Source: an uncultured Pelagibacteraceae bacterium
Lineage (GTDB): Bacteria > Pseudomonadota > Alphaproteobacteria > Pelagibacterales > Pelagibacteraceae
DNA length: 47,988 bases
Reading direction: 5' to 3'
Assembly: GCA_902604525.1 (NCBI GenBank)
Contig: CACKYY010000010.1
Span: forward strand, 1-47,988
The position numbers and the translations under genes are program-made. Every line of letters starts with the position of its first letter. Within the stretch, counting starts at the first letter, position 1. Under the pieces are notes generated by a model. That model was not told the DNA's origin. It saw only the letters and a list, made by a program, of their open reading frames with translations, and searched no databases. Below, one piece after another: positions 10,101 to 23,656 of this stretch.

Positions 10101-10309
10101 TATTAGATTCTAAAAAAATTGGTCTTGTTATTAATACTGGTGGTGGAAATAGCGAACACAGATTAAATGATGCAATAGCCCTTAGAAGAGGAACGCTTAA
10201 AAACAAAGTTCCTTATTGTACTAATATGTCAACAGCGTTGGCATGTTTAGAGGCAATCAAATCACTTAAAACAAAAAAATTAGAGGTTACTTCTCTACAG
10301 GATATATAA
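7085..10309 (+). CDS. carB: Carbamoyl-phosphate synthase large subunit
   Basis: CarB makes carbamoyl phosphate from bicarbonate, ammonia and two ATP. The 1074-residue protein is full length and shows the duplicated ATP-grasp architecture: first half beginning [22 protein letters not shown] with ATP-grasp motifs [12 protein letters not shown] and [18 protein letters not shown]; second half beginning [17 protein letters not shown] with [14 protein letters not shown] and [18 protein letters not shown]; then an MGS-like allosteric domain (about 935-1074). It overlaps carA by 23 nt, so the subunits are translationally linked. It ends 3 nt before the stop codon of the convergent ATP-grasp gene. Confidence 0.98.
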   Translation: MPKRKDIKKILVVGAGPIIIGQACEFDYSGTQACKALKDEGFKVILINSNPATIMTDPDVADKTYIEPITLEVLEKILIKEKPDAILPTMGGQTALNLAMEAEKKGILRKYKIELIGANSKAIANAEDRKKFRKNMIDIGLDLPKSEIVNNINQASKVLKKIGLPAIIRPAFTLGGLGGGIAKNKKDYLKIIKSGLHESPVSQVLVEECLEGWKEFEMEVVRDKKDNCIIICSIENVDPMGIHTGDSVTVAPALTLTDKEYQVMRNASIACLRKIGVETGGSNVQFAINPKNGRMVVIEMNPRVSRSSALASKATGFPIAKVAAKLAVGYTLDELKNEITKVTPASFEPSIDYVVTKIPRFTFEKFSTSPATLGTSMKSVGEAMAIGRNFKESLQKALVSLETGFSGLDRVLDLTKKQIEKKLKENIPNKLLVVAEAIRKKVNLKRIFALSKIDPWFLEQIKEIVDTENMIKKKGLPKDFVEFNRIKSFGFSDKKLSELSKTLEEIVRRKRTALKILPVFKKVDTCAAEFKSFTPYMYSTYQRNFSINSECEANPSDKKKIIILGGGPNRIGQGIEFDYCCCQASFSLKDAGFETIMINCNPETVSTDYDTSDRLYFEPLKEEYVFNIIKKEQEKGNLVGIIAQFGGQTPIKLAKFLHNHKLPILGTQYTSIDLAEDRDRFRNLLDKLKLKQAESGIAKTFKQAIQISEKIGLPLMVRPSYVLGGRAMEIVHEKNQLKNFVEEAFKAAEENPILIDKFIDHAMEVDVDAISDGKQVHVAGIMQHIEEAGIHSGDSACSLPPVSIKPFLIKEIENQTKKLALALKVKGFMNIQYAIKKDEIYVIEVNPRASRTVPFVSKAKGLPLAKIASRVMAGEKLSKFNLRDKSKGMYAVKEAVFPFNKFPNSDLLLGPEMKSTGEVMGFDKNFGMAFAKSQIASANSLPKDGLAFISLKDSHKDEGIGLARELIKLNFTLCATRGTAEYIRKHGMKCRIINKVSSGSPHIVDILDSKKIGLVINTGGGNSEHRLNDAIALRRGTLKNKVPYCTNMSTALACLEAIKSLKTKKLEVTSLQDI

Positions 10310-10312
10310 ATT

Positions 10313-11758
10313 TTAGACATCGACAATTAATGTGTCTTTGGATCCTCCACCCTGAGAACTATTGACAATTGTACTCCCTTTTCTGAGTGCAACTCTTGTT
10401 AATCCTCCTGTGCTCACATAAGTAGTTTTTCCACTTAGAACAAACGGCCTTAAATCAAGATGTCTAGGCTCAATATCATTTTCGGTAATTGTTGGTGCCG
10501 TTGAGAGAGTTTCAAGAGGTTGTGCAATATACTCTCTTGGGGTTTTTTTAATTTTGGCTATTACTTCATCTCTTTCTTTTTTATCTGCTTTAGGGCCTAT
10601 CATTATTCCATAACCACCTGAGGCATTAGCAGGTTTAACAACTAACTTAGAGATATTTTCAATTACATAGTTTCTTTCATTTTTATTATGACAAAGGTAT
10701 GTTTCTACCTGGTTCAAAATTGGCTGTTCGCCAAGGTAATAAACAATCATTTTATTAACATAAGAGTAAACTACCTTGTCATCAGCTACTCCAGTGCCTA
10801 TAGCATTAATTATACCAACATTTCCTTTACGCCAGCTCTTAAATAATCCTGGTACTCCTATCAGTGAACCTTTGAAAAATACCTTGGGATCAAGAAAATT
10901 ATCATCAAGACGTCTGTATATACAATCAACCTTAAGAGGGCCTTTGACGGTCTTCATATAAACAATGTCGTTCTCAACGAATAAATCTTTTCCCTCAACT
11001 AATGCTATACCCATCTGCTCAGCCAAAAAAGAGTGCTCAAAGTAGGCTGAGTTATATATACCTGGGGTTAAAACTACCATATGTGGGTTTGCAGTTTTTT
11101 TTGGAATACATTCGACCATACAATTAAATAATTTGTTTGTGTATTGATGAATTGATGCAACTTTATATCTTGTAAATAATTCAGGAAATACATCTCTCAT
11201 TACCATTCTATTTTCGAGCATGTAAGATACACCTGAGGGTACTCTTAGATTGTCTTCTAAAACTAAATAATCGCCATTAGTATTTCTTATTAAATCAACA
11301 CCAGAAATATTTGACCAAGCTTTGTATTTAGGAGAAAAATCCTCACATTCTTTTATATAAAATGGAGAATTAAAAATAATTTCTTTTGGTACAACTTTAT
11401 CTTTGAATATTTTTTTTTGATTATAAACATCGTCAATAAATAAATTTAAAGCTTTTACTCGCTGCTTTAAACCTTTTGAAACTTTGTTCCATTGTGTTTT
11501 AGGAATTATTCTTGGAATTATATCAAGTGGCCATTTCTTTTCTTCTGCTCTGTTGTTAGCAGCATAAACTCTAAAGTTAATACCTCTGGCACTAATCGTA
11601 CTTTGACAATTTTTTTCAATTTCTTGAAGCTTTTTTTTTCCGTATCTCTCTAAAATGGATGAGATTATTGTTGCGTGCTTTCGAAGTTTGTTATCTTTAG
11701 TAAAATAACCATCGTAAGCATGACTTGAATTATAGTTTTTCCAAAGCTTTGAGACCAT
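10313..11758 (-). CDS. Circularly permuted ATP-grasp family protein (DUF404/DUF407 type)
   Basis: The 481-residue protein resembles the circularly permuted ATP-grasp type 2 family (COG2308): conserved RGINFRVYAANN near residue 58-69, RVPSGVSYMLENR in the centre, FVENDIVYMKT, VKPANASGGYGIMIGP as the phosphate-binding part, and the C-terminal RHLDLRPFVLSG...GGLTRVALRKGS block. Such proteins are predicted amidoligases and are usually clustered with an alpha-E protein, a transglutaminase-like protein and the Anbu peptidase. Here only Anbu is adjacent, divergently, across 113 nt. The substrate is unknown. The ATG at 11758 gives the expected N-terminus. Confidence 0.88.
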   Translation of the reverse strand: MVSKLWKNYNSSHAYDGYFTKDNKLRKHATIISSILERYGKKKLQEIEKNCQSTISARGINFRVYAANNRAEEKKWPLDIIPRIIPKTQWNKVSKGLKQRVKALNLFIDDVYNQKKIFKDKVVPKEIIFNSPFYIKECEDFSPKYKAWSNISGVDLIRNTNGDYLVLEDNLRVPSGVSYMLENRMVMRDVFPELFTRYKVASIHQYTNKLFNCMVECIPKKTANPHMVVLTPGIYNSAYFEHSFLAEQMGIALVEGKDLFVENDIVYMKTVKGPLKVDCIYRRLDDNFLDPKVFFKGSLIGVPGLFKSWRKGNVGIINAIGTGVADDKVVYSYVNKMIVYYLGEQPILNQVETYLCHNKNERNYVIENISKLVVKPANASGGYGIMIGPKADKKERDEVIAKIKKTPREYIAQPLETLSTAPTITENDIEPRHLDLRPFVLSGKTTYVSTGGLTRVALRKGSTIVNSSQGGGSKDTLIVDV

Positions 11759-11842
11759 AACATCTTAGTGTTTAATACTTGAATAAAATAAGCAAATGCA
11801 TATTAGATATATCTGTTATGCTTTTAATTGATTATGAAAAAA

Positions 11843-11851
11843 TGTTATAAT
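11843..11851 (+). promoter_or_regulatory. Likely extended -10 promoter for the Anbu gene
   Basis: The sequence TGTTATAAT (11843-11851) is an exact extended -10 element (TGn followed by consensus TATAAT). The predicted transcript would start near 11858, about 14 bases before the ATG at 11872. The -35 position (around 11823-11828) is poor, as is normal for extended -10 promoters. This is the best sigma-70 match I found in the window; it is not experimentally supported. Confidence 0.5.
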
Positions 11852-11871
11852 TAACTAATTATTAATGTGAG

Positions 11872-12597
11872 ATGACTTACTGTATAGGTATTAAAACAAA
11901 CGAAGGTCTTGTTTTTGCTTCCGACTCAAGAACAAATGCTGGTTTAGATAATGTAAATATTTATTCCAAAATGATGACACATGATGTAGGCGATAGAACT
12001 GTTGTAATCGTAACATCAGGAAATTTAGGAACATCTCAGGCAGTTTATAAATCAATTGAAAAAGATTTAAAGAGTACTTCAGGCATAATGAATTTAAATA
12101 CTTGCAATGATTTCGAACAAATAGCATCTTATGTTGGATCCTTAAATATTGAACATTCATCACCTCAAGGAATAAACACTGATAACGTTTTGTTAGGTTC
12201 CACTTTTATTGTTGGAGGACAAATTAAAGGTCAGCAACATGAATTATATTTAGTTTATCCTCAAGGAAATTATATAAGACCAGCTGATAGTAAACCGTAT
12301 CTTGTAATCGGTGAGGTAAAATACGGAAAACCTATTCTTGATAGAGTAATTAAACCAAATGTTTCAATTGGTGATGCATCAAGATGTGCACTGATTTCTA
12401 TGGACTCTACATTAAAAAGCGATCTTACTGTTGGACCTCCAATAGATTTTGCAGTGCTGAAAAAAGATGCTGATAATCTTTCTACACTTGAGTGTTTAAA
12501 TGTTACAGATGAGAATTATTCAAAGGTTTGTAATCAGTGGTCTGAGGGAATTTTTAAAGTTTTTGACTCTTTTCCTAGATTTAATTGGGAAAAATAA
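11872..12597 (+). CDS. Anbu proteasome-like peptidase (HslV/20S beta-subunit family)
   Basis: The 241-residue protein belongs to the Ntn-hydrolase group of proteasome beta-type subunits known as Anbu. Thr2 directly follows the initiator Met and would become the N-terminal nucleophile; D18 in FASDSRTNAG and K33 in YSKMM occupy the positions of the classic catalytic Asp and Lys. The segment YLVYPQGNYIRPADSKPYLVIGEVKYGKPILDR is typical of Anbu rather than HslV. Other Anbu genes travel with ATP-grasp, alpha-E and transglutaminase genes; here only the divergent ATP-grasp partner is present. Physiological substrates are unknown. It ends 1 nt before the convergent gene. Confidence 0.9.
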   Translation: MTYCIGIKTNEGLVFASDSRTNAGLDNVNIYSKMMTHDVGDRTVVIVTSGNLGTSQAVYKSIEKDLKSTSGIMNLNTCNDFEQIASYVGSLNIEHSSPQGINTDNVLLGSTFIVGGQIKGQQHELYLVYPQGNYIRPADSKPYLVIGEVKYGKPILDRVIKPNVSIGDASRCALISMDSTLKSDLTVGPPIDFAVLKKDADNLSTLECLNVTDENYSKVCNQWSEGIFKVFDSFPRFNWEK

Positions 12598-12598
12598 A

Positions 12599-13261
12599 TT
12601 ATTTAACTCTCCAATCTGTTTCAAAAGTCACATAATTGACTTGTAAACATCGTCTTTCTTTTAAAATTTTCTTTTTTTCCATACCGTGCCAGGTATTTGG
12701 ACCACTAGTAAAAAGATACCCATAATTATTTCTATAAGGTAAAGTTTTAACTTTCTCTAACTTTTCATTATAAAAATCCGTACCTAGATCCTCAGACTCA
12801 TTAGTATTATTGACAAATATTAATCCTGACATTAATTTTTCTTTGATGTCACAATGAGGTTTTAACCAAAATCCCTCTCTATCACAAATAACCTCAACTC
12901 TGACATATGAATTTGATAAATCTCTATCAATCATTTTAGAAATAGTTTGATGCGTTTCTTTAGATTGCAATTCATTAATAAACTTAACTAAATGTGGAAA
13001 CTGAGCAGCATTTTCTTTAGATACAAAACATCGAAATTTTATCGCTTTTCCTCCAGAAGCAATTCCTTCTCTAAATTCTGCGCCACCACCATCAATTGCT
13101 CTTGTCCCATCATATCTAAGATTAAGTTTACTTAAATCAGGAATATCTGCTTTAATTATTTCTTCAATTGACTCCTCGGTCAGTGCATCACTATATTCCC
13201 AATGGTCGAAAGGAATTTCATGTTTTGTTGAGTTATTTTTTATTGAATTTAAAAATGACAT
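12599..13261 (-). CDS. Putative 2-oxoglutarate/Fe(II)-dependent oxygenase
   Basis: This 220-residue protein has no family name I can give with certainty, but the layout suits a double-stranded beta-helix oxygenase. The H-x-D pair is in LKPHCDIKEK (about residues 132-136), followed by a beta-rich stretch (GLIFVNN, GYLFTSGPNTWHGME) supplying the distal His, and an Arg in the ERRCLQVNYV strand suited to bind 2-oxoglutarate. It has no signal peptide. Its start overlaps the stop of the ELM1-like gene by one base, so the two are translationally coupled; a shared role in surface glycan or small-molecule modification is only a guess. Confidence 0.7.
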   Translation of the reverse strand: MSFLNSIKNNSTKHEIPFDHWEYSDALTEESIEEIIKADIPDLSKLNLRYDGTRAIDGGGAEFREGIASGGKAIKFRCFVSKENAAQFPHLVKFINELQSKETHQTISKMIDRDLSNSYVRVEVICDREGFWLKPHCDIKEKLMSGLIFVNNTNESEDLGTDFYNEKLEKVKTLPYRNNYGYLFTSGPNTWHGMEKKKILKERRCLQVNYVTFETDWRVK

Positions 13262-14205
13262 TAAAATTGAATTTTTTCTTTTATAAGTTTTGCTACTCTA
13301 TTAGTTTCGTCTAATTTTTCATAGTTCCAAATTTTAACTTCTTCTCCTAAGTTTCTTGTAATATTCAATTCTCTAAACAAGTTTCGAAATCTTTGAAATC
13401 TTTTATCATTTTTTTTTGGTAAAATATTAGCAACATATATTGGTTTACCAGTCAAAGCAGCTTCCGAGATCATTGAGCTAGAGTCGCATGTAACCACTAT
13501 ATTTTCTGAGATTGCAAGTGCTGACAAGTAAGCTTTTTTATCTACATCCATTATTATAGTGTGATTTTCACCAAAAAATTCCTTAGCATAATGAATAGTA
13601 CTTAGTGGTGTTCTCATTGATGGAATAACTACAAGTTGGAAATCGTGTTTTTTTAATAATTTATAAAACATTGAAAAAATATGTTTCATGTTTTTTGTTG
13701 AATAATCGTAATATTTTGTTGGTCCTCCCAAAACTAAGGCCCATACTTTTCTATTATCTTTTTTAATAAAAGAGTTTAAATATTCTTTATTCTCTGAAAT
13801 TTCTTCCTCTGTTAAGTAATGAATTGCACCTCTGGTGCTGATTACATTATCACCTTCTATTGCATCGTGCTCTGGTGCAACAATAAAATCAAAATGTTTA
13901 AAGTCAACTTTTGGATCTTGAATATGGATATTAATTATTTTTTTATTAGAAATACTTTTTAAGTGAATTGAAGGAATAACACTTTTTCTTCCACAGGAAA
14001 TTATTAAATCAAAATCTGTTTGATCTATTTTTTTATAAACACTTTGTGAAATTGGAGAAAGTCTTGCTGGGATAATGTTCCAAATATTATTTGTTTCAAC
14101 CTCGCAGTGTATGAAATCAATATCAAGAGCTTTAGCCAAACCCTCTACTTGGCTAATCATTCCGTGCATACCTTGTGTTAATAATAAACCTTTTAATTTA
14201 GACAT
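13261..14205 (-). CDS. ELM1/DUF1022 family glycosyltransferase-like protein
   Basis: The 314-residue protein matches the mitochondrial-fission ELM1-like family (DUF1022), a GT-B-type fold widespread in alphaproteobacteria. Visible marks are the N-terminal LLLTQGMHGMISQVEGLAKAL, ISCGRKSVIPSIHLK, IHIQDPKVDFKHFDFIVAPEHD, LGGPTKYYDY, and the donor-site-like TCDSSSMISEAALTGKPIYV, which resembles the nucleotide-sugar site of GT-B enzymes. Its substrate is unknown; a role in envelope polysaccharide synthesis is inferred only from the fold. It starts 21 nt from the divergent trxB start and overlaps the downstream oxygenase-like gene by one base. Confidence 0.85.
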   Translation of the reverse strand: MSKLKGLLLTQGMHGMISQVEGLAKALDIDFIHCEVETNNIWNIIPARLSPISQSVYKKIDQTDFDLIISCGRKSVIPSIHLKSISNKKIINIHIQDPKVDFKHFDFIVAPEHDAIEGDNVISTRGAIHYLTEEEISENKEYLNSFIKKDNRKVWALVLGGPTKYYDYSTKNMKHIFSMFYKLLKKHDFQLVVIPSMRTPLSTIHYAKEFFGENHTIIMDVDKKAYLSALAISENIVVTCDSSSMISEAALTGKPIYVANILPKKNDKRFQRFRNLFRELNITRNLGEEVKIWNYEKLDETNRVAKLIKEKIQF

Positions 14206-14226
14206 TTATCACTATATAGCTTTCAT

Positions 14227-15171
14227 ATGAGTCAAAATCCAACTAAACACACAAAAGTGTTAATAATTGGATCTGGTCCAGCCGGATACACAGCAGCAGT
14301 ATATGCTGCTCGTGCAATGTTAAATCCTATTTTAGTTTATGGTGCAGAACCTGGTGGACAACTAACTACAACAACTGATGTAGAAAATTATCCAGGATTT
14401 GCAGATGTAATCCAAGGTCCTTGGTTAATGGATCAAATGAAAGATCAAGCTAAAGCGGTTGGAACAGAAATGATTGAAGATCACATTGCATCTGTGAATT
14501 TAAAATCACAACCTTTTATAGCAATCGGGGACAGTGGACAAAAATATACTGCAGACAGTATTATTATTTCAACAGGTGCTCAAGCCAGATGGTTAAACAT
14601 CAAATCAGAACAAGAATTTAGAGGCTTTGGAGTTTCAGCTTGTGCAACATGTGATGGTTTCTTTTTCAAAGACAAAGAAGTTGCAGTAGTTGGTGGTGGA
14701 AACGCTGCTGTTGAAGAAGCAATGTTTCTTACAAAATTTGCATCAAAAGTTAAATTGATCCACAGACGTGATAGTTTGCGAGCTGAAAAAATGCTTCAAA
14801 AAAAATTAATGGAAAATAAGAAGATAGAAATTATTTGGGACTCTGTTGTTGAAGATGTAATCGGAGACAATGAGCCTAAAAATGTAAAAGGAATAAAAAT
14901 AAAAAACGTTAAAACAAATAATATTGAAGAAATAAAACTTGATGGAGTATTTATTGCGATTGGTCACGATCCCGCAACTCAGCTTTTTAAAAATCAATTA
15001 GAAATGGATAAAGAAGGATATCTAATTACAAAATCCGACTCGACTGAAACGAATGTTCCTGGTGTTTACGCAGCTGGAGATGTTAAAGACAAAACGTTTA
15101 GACAAGCTGTAACTGCTGCAGGAATGGGATGTATGGCTGCTCTTGAAGCTGAAAAATTTTTATCTCACTAA
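14227..15171 (+). CDS. trxB: Thioredoxin-disulfide reductase TrxB
   Basis: TrxB reduces thioredoxin with NADPH and FAD in the cytoplasm. The 314-residue protein has FAD-binding GSGPAGYTAAVYAARA (about 15-30), the redox pair C139/C142 in CATCDG, NADPH-binding GGGNAAVEEA followed by HRRD, and the C-terminal FAD motif YAAGDVKDKTFRQAVTAAGMG. Length and motif order are those of low-molecular-weight bacterial TrxB. The spacer to the divergent ELM1-like gene is only 21 nt, so its promoter must overlap that gene. The next gene begins 3 nt downstream. Confidence 0.98.
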   Translation: MSQNPTKHTKVLIIGSGPAGYTAAVYAARAMLNPILVYGAEPGGQLTTTTDVENYPGFADVIQGPWLMDQMKDQAKAVGTEMIEDHIASVNLKSQPFIAIGDSGQKYTADSIIISTGAQARWLNIKSEQEFRGFGVSACATCDGFFFKDKEVAVVGGGNAAVEEAMFLTKFASKVKLIHRRDSLRAEKMLQKKLMENKKIEIIWDSVVEDVIGDNEPKNVKGIKIKNVKTNNIEEIKLDGVFIAIGHDPATQLFKNQLEMDKEGYLITKSDSTETNVPGVYAAGDVKDKTFRQAVTAAGMGCMAALEAEKFLSH

Positions 15172-15174
15172 AAA

Positions 15175-15588
15175 ATGAAAATAAATTGGATTATTTTTGT
15201 GACTGGATGGATGTCATTCAGAGCAGTTGGATCTGGTTTATTTCTGTTTTGGATTTTTTCTGGTAATGAACGTTCGGCACCATCTGAATGGATAGTTCCT
15301 TTTATAGGTGACTTTTTTATTGGGACAACAGCCATATTCTTAGTTTACTACATTATAAAAAAACCAAGTACTATACTATGGGTTCTGTTGCTGTCATGGA
15401 ATGTCGTTGGTTTACTTGATTTAATCGGAGCAATAAATGTAAGTTTTGCTGCTCCTTATGGACCTATCCCAGAAATAGGATTTAATGAATTAACAGTAAG
15501 ATCTATTTTAATTTTAAATACTTTGTTACAGATTTCTTGTATTTACCTATTATTTCAAAAAGATATAAAAGAATATTTTAAATTTTAA
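15175..15588 (+). CDS. Small hypothetical membrane protein (about four TM segments)
   Basis: I do not recognise this 137-residue protein. Hydrophobic segments near residues 5-28, 41-61, 66-88 and 108-128 suggest four transmembrane helices; loops are short and the C-terminus is basic (KDIKEYFKF). No enzyme motif is visible. It follows trxB by 3 nt and precedes a dehydrogenase/reductase gene by 7 nt, so the three are probably cotranscribed. Codon use and A+T content look like the neighbours. Confidence 0.75.
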   Translation: MKINWIIFVTGWMSFRAVGSGLFLFWIFSGNERSAPSEWIVPFIGDFFIGTTAIFLVYYIIKKPSTILWVLLLSWNVVGLLDLIGAINVSFAAPYGPIPEIGFNELTVRSILILNTLLQISCIYLLFQKDIKEYFKF

Positions 15589-15595
15589 GAATTAA

Positions 15596-16609
15596 ATGTC
15601 AGAAAAAGTATTGCTAACTGGTATTAGTGGGTTTGTTGCAAAACATGTTGCTATCGAATTACTAAATTCGGATTACGAAGTGTTAGGTACTGTTAGGAAT
15701 TCAAATTCAGTTGAACAAACAAAAAAAACATTAGAGGAAAATAAAGTTTCAACTGAGAAATTATCATTTGTTGAGTTAGATTTATTAAAGGATGAAGGCT
15801 GGAATGAAGCTGCTATAGGCTGCAAATATATCATACATGTAGCTTCTCCATTTCCTTTAAAAGTTTCAAATGATAGGGAGTCACTCACCCCAGCAGCAAA
15901 AGATGGAACTTTAAGAGTTTTAAATGCAGGAATAAATGCAGGAGTTGAACATTTTGTTAAAACTTCTTCCATAGTATGCATGTTCAGAAAACCAAACAGA
16001 TCTAACCCTTATACATTTGGTGAAAATGATTGGACTGACTTAGAATGGGATAAAACTACAGACTATTTTGTATCAAAAACAAGAGCTGAAAAAGCTGCTT
16101 GGGATCTTATGGAAAGTAAAGGTCTTAAAAATAGTTTGACGTGTATCAATCCTGGCTTTGTTTTAGGAGATTTTTTAAATGAAAAAACATGTACTTCAAT
16201 GGAATATGCAAAACAATTACTTCAAGGAAAATATCCAGCTGCCCCAAAATTTTCAGTAATGATATCGCACGTAAAAGATGTTGCTAAAGCCCATGTTCTA
16301 TCTTTAACCAATAAAAGAGCTGGAGGCAGAAGATTGATTGTTGGATCTGAGGTAAGAAGTATTCTTGAATTATCACAGATAATGGCAAAAAATATTCCAA
16401 GCCATGCAAAAAAACTTCCTAAAAGAGAATTACCTAATTTTATGGTTAAACTTCTAAGTTATATAGACACAAGTGCAAAGACTATGGTTCCTGATCTTGG
16501 ACTAGAAATGCAAACAGACCAAACATACGCAGAAGATATTCTTCAAATGAAATTCATGGCATCTGAAATTGCAGTTGTTGATGCAGCAAAATCAGTAATT
16601 AGACTGAAT

Positions 16610-16618
<9 letters not shown>
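15596..16618 (+). CDS. NAD(P)-dependent epimerase/dihydroflavonol-4-reductase family protein
   Basis: The 340-residue protein is an extended short-chain dehydrogenase/reductase. It has the N-terminal Rossmann motif LTGISGFVAKHVAIELL, the substrate-region HVASPFPLKVS, and a catalytic Y-x-x-x-K in DYFVSKTRAEKAAW. This pattern is closest to dihydroflavonol/aldehyde reductase-like SDRs that reduce a ketone or aldehyde; the actual substrate cannot be told. It sits last in a trxB-membrane protein-reductase run and its end overlaps the convergent NAD(P)-binding gene by 9 nt. Confidence 0.85.
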
Positions 16619-20657
<4,039 letters not shown>

Positions 20658-20676
<19 letters not shown>

Positions 20677-21410
20677 TCATTACGGGTGGAGCAACCAGAA
20701 TTGGTGCTGCAATTGCAAAACAATTATCTGGCACTAATAAAGAAATAATAATTCACTTTAATAAATCAAAATCAAAAGCTGAAAAACTCAAAAAAGAATT
20801 AGAGTTAAATGGTACTAAAGTTTACATTGTGAAAGGTGATTTAAGTAAAGAAAATGATGTAAATAAAATTGTTAAATACGCAAAATCAAAATTAAAATAT
20901 TTTGATTGTTTAATCAATAATGCTTCTTTATTTGAAAATGATAAACTAGAAAATTTTACAATTGATAGCTGGGACAAGCATCTAAATATAAATTTAAGAA
21001 CCCCCGCTCTACTATCAAAAGAATTTGCTAAAAATATCAAAGGAAAAAACAATAATATAATTAATATAATCGATCAGAGAGTTTTTAAACTTACTCCGTA
21101 TTTTTTTTCATACACCATAAGTAAGAATGGTCTTTATACTCTTACAAAAACAAGTGCTATGAGTTTAGCCCCAAAAATAAGGGTAAATGGAATAGCGCCA
21201 GGACCGACAATCAAGAATCAAAGACAATCTGAAAAACACTTTAGGAAACAATATTTAGCAACACCATTAAAAAGACAAGTTGATGTTGAACAAATATGTG
21301 ATGCTGTTGACTTTTTTATCAAAAATATATCTATTACGGGTCAAGTTTTGGCGATTGATAGTGGTCAAAATCTAAACTGGCAAACACCTGATATAATGGG
21401 CAAAGAATGA
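20658..21410 (+). CDS. folM: Pteridine reductase-like SDR (FolM type)
   Basis: The 250-residue SDR has [15 protein letters not shown] with Arg after the glycine turn, NNAS, and the active-site block [11 protein letters not shown]...YTISKNG. The D-x-R in place of the usual SDR serine plus Y-x-x-x-K is characteristic of pteridine reductases, including PTR1 and FolM, which reduce dihydromonapterin or dihydrofolate with NADPH. The adjoining gene, overlapping by 4 nt, encodes a FolB-type dihydroneopterin aldolase, which supports a pteridine or folate substrate. It might supplement or replace FolA; that depends on the rest of the genome. Confidence 0.82.
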
Positions 21411-21832
21411 AAAAAACTAATTTAAACATTGTTAAAATAGATAAAAATAAAACATTATTTAATTATGAGAAGAAAATTTTAATTAAAGAATTAATTCTTA
21501 ATTTAAAGCTCGGGTACTATGATTTTGAAAAGAAAAAATCACAAAAAGTTAAGTTTAATCTTGAAGTTGATTATGAAGATAAAAAACCAACAAGTGATGA
21601 TGATATTAAATCAATTGTAAATTATGGAAAATTAGTAAAACTCATTAAAAGGCTTACAAAAAATAAACATTACAATTTTCTTGAAACACTAGCTGAGGAT
21701 GTTTTTGATGTTCTATTTAAAGACAAGCGTATTGGAAAAATAATGCTTCAAATTGAAAAAATGGAAATTTTAAAGAACTGTACATCTGTTGGTATTCAAG
21801 TTACCAAAAAAAGAAGTCATGATAAGCTCTGA
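21407..21832 (+). CDS. folB: Dihydroneopterin aldolase (FolB family)
   Basis: FolB cleaves or epimerises 7,8-dihydroneopterin in folate synthesis. The 141-residue protein carries the family core: [20 protein letters not shown], where Glu and Gln line the active site, [34 protein letters not shown] and LQIEKMEIL with a Lys in the catalytic position. An N-terminal stretch of about 25 residues precedes the usual start of the domain. ATGA overlap with the pteridine reductase gene and a 14-nt overlap with uvrC indicate one operon. Confidence 0.88.
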   Translation: MKKTNLNIVKIDKNKTLFNYEKKILIKELILNLKLGYYDFEKKKSQKVKFNLEVDYEDKKPTSDDDIKSIVNYGKLVKLIKRLTKNKHYNFLETLAEDVFDVLFKDKRIGKIMLQIEKMEILKNCTSVGIQVTKKRSHDKL

Positions 21833-23654
21833 TCTCGGTAAAGAAGTAATAAAAAAAGAACTCCCATTAGTTCCTAAACTTCCTGGTGTCTATAGGATGC
21901 TGAATTCTAAAGATGAAATTCTTTATGTGGGAAAAGCAAAAAATTTACCCAATAGACTAAAAAGTTATGTATCTGAAAAAAATCACATTATCAGAACTGA
22001 AAGAATGTTGTCTCAGACAAGAAAATTAGAGATAACAACCACCTCTAATGAAAGCGAGGCGTTACTGCTTGAAGCAAATTTAATTAAAAAATTTAAACCG
22101 AAATTTAATATTCTTCTTAGAGACGATAAATCGTTCCCTTTCATTTTTATTGGCAACCAAGATCAATGGCCTCAGATAAAAAGGCACAGAGGTAAAAAAA
22201 CTAAAGAAGGCTTTTATTTTGGTCCATTTGCATCAGCTGGATCTGCTAATTGGACCATAAAAATGATTCAGAAAATTTTCCACTTAAGAGTTTGTGATGA
22301 TACCGTATTTAAAAACAGAGAAAGGCCTTGCATATTATATCAGATTAAACGTTGCTCAGGTCCGTGTGTTGGTTATGTCACTAAAGATGACTATCAACAA
22401 ACAGTTGATGATGCCATTGAATTTGTTTCAGGAAAATCAAGAAGAATTCAAAAAAATCTTTCTAATCAAATGGAAAAAGCAAGTGAGGAACTTGACTTTG
22501 AAAAAGCAGTAATTTTGAGAGATAGAATAAAAGCATTAAATATAATTCAGTCATCTCAAAGAATAAATGAAGCAAATTTAGTCGAAGCAGATGTTATAGC
22601 TGGGTACAAAGAATCTGGTAAAGCCTGTATCCAAGTGTTTTTTTATAGATCTAAACAAAATTGGGGAAATCAAGCCTTCTTTCCAAAACATGACCCAGAT
22701 GAAAAACTTGGAGAAATTATTAATTCATTTGTTTCTCAATTTTATGAAAATAAAAGTGTACCTTCATCAATAATTTTATCTGAAGAAATTAAAGAAAAAA
22801 TTCTAATTGAAAAAACTCTTTCAAATAAGGAAGGTAAACAAATTACTATTTCGGTTGCCAAAAAAGGTTCAAAATTAAAAGTAATAAATCAGGCAATTAA
22901 AAACGCAAAAGATAGTTTGAATAGAAAGCTTTATGAAAGTCAAAATAATAGAGAGTTATTTGATGCAGTTGCTAGTAAATTCAATTTAGAAACAAACATC
23001 AATTTAATTGAGGTTTATGACAATAGTCATATTCAGGGAACTAATAGTGTTGGAGCTTTGATTGCTTATGGTGATGAAGGTTTTATTAAAAAAAGGTATA
23101 GGAAGTTTAATATCAAGCACAAAAAAAATGAGCAAGATGATTATGGTATGATGCGAGAGGTTTTAAATAGAAGATTTAAAAGAGCTGTCCAAGAAAAGGA
23201 TAATTATTTAACCTTTCCTGATTTAGTTTTGGTTGATGGTGGAAAGGGCCAATATTCAGTTGCAAGAGAAAGCTTAAATGAACTTGGCCTTCATGACATT
23301 CCTATTGTAGCGATTGCCAAAGGTAAATTAAGAAACAGTGGCAACGAGACCTTTTTTCATAATGGGAAAGAGTTTAAGTTTTTAAGAAATGATCCAACTT
23401 TGTTTTTTCTTCAGAGAATAAGGGATGAATCGCATCGGTTTGCAATTAGTGCTCATAGAGCCAAAAGAAAGAAAGGAATAAGTAAATCTCTACTTGACCA
23501 AATTGATGGAATTGGATCAATAAGAAAAAGGGCTTTATTGAACCATTTTGGATCTGCAAGATCTGTAGAGTCTGCAAGTTTAGATGAAATTAAGTCAGTT
23601 GAAGGTGTTGAGGAAAAAGTGGCAAAAAAGATATATAACTTCTTTCACGAGTAA
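21819..23654 (+). CDS. uvrC: Excinuclease ABC subunit C
   Basis: UvrC makes both incisions in nucleotide excision repair. The protein (611 residues from the ATG at 21819) has an N-terminal GIY-YIG nuclease domain ([22 protein letters not shown]), a cysteine-containing linker ([19 protein letters not shown]), a UVR domain ([20 protein letters not shown]), the RNase H-like nuclease domain ([25 protein letters not shown]) and a C-terminal helix-hairpin-helix pair. A TTG at 21789 would add ten residues; the ATG gives the usual N-terminus. It overlaps folB by 14 nt and pgsA begins 2 nt after it, an order (uvrC-pgsA) common in proteobacteria. Confidence 0.97.
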   Translation: MISSDLGKEVIKKELPLVPKLPGVYRMLNSKDEILYVGKAKNLPNRLKSYVSEKNHIIRTERMLSQTRKLEITTTSNESEALLLEANLIKKFKPKFNILLRDDKSFPFIFIGNQDQWPQIKRHRGKKTKEGFYFGPFASAGSANWTIKMIQKIFHLRVCDDTVFKNRERPCILYQIKRCSGPCVGYVTKDDYQQTVDDAIEFVSGKSRRIQKNLSNQMEKASEELDFEKAVILRDRIKALNIIQSSQRINEANLVEADVIAGYKESGKACIQVFFYRSKQNWGNQAFFPKHDPDEKLGEIINSFVSQFYENKSVPSSIILSEEIKEKILIEKTLSNKEGKQITISVAKKGSKLKVINQAIKNAKDSLNRKLYESQNNRELFDAVASKFNLETNINLIEVYDNSHIQGTNSVGALIAYGDEGFIKKRYRKFNIKHKKNEQDDYGMMREVLNRRFKRAVQEKDNYLTFPDLVLVDGGKGQYSVARESLNELGLHDIPIVAIAKGKLRNSGNETFFHNGKEFKFLRNDPTLFFLQRIRDESHRFAISAHRAKRKKGISKSLLDQIDGIGSIRKRALLNHFGSARSVESASLDEIKSVEGVEEKVAKKIYNFFHE

Positions 23655-23656
23655 TT

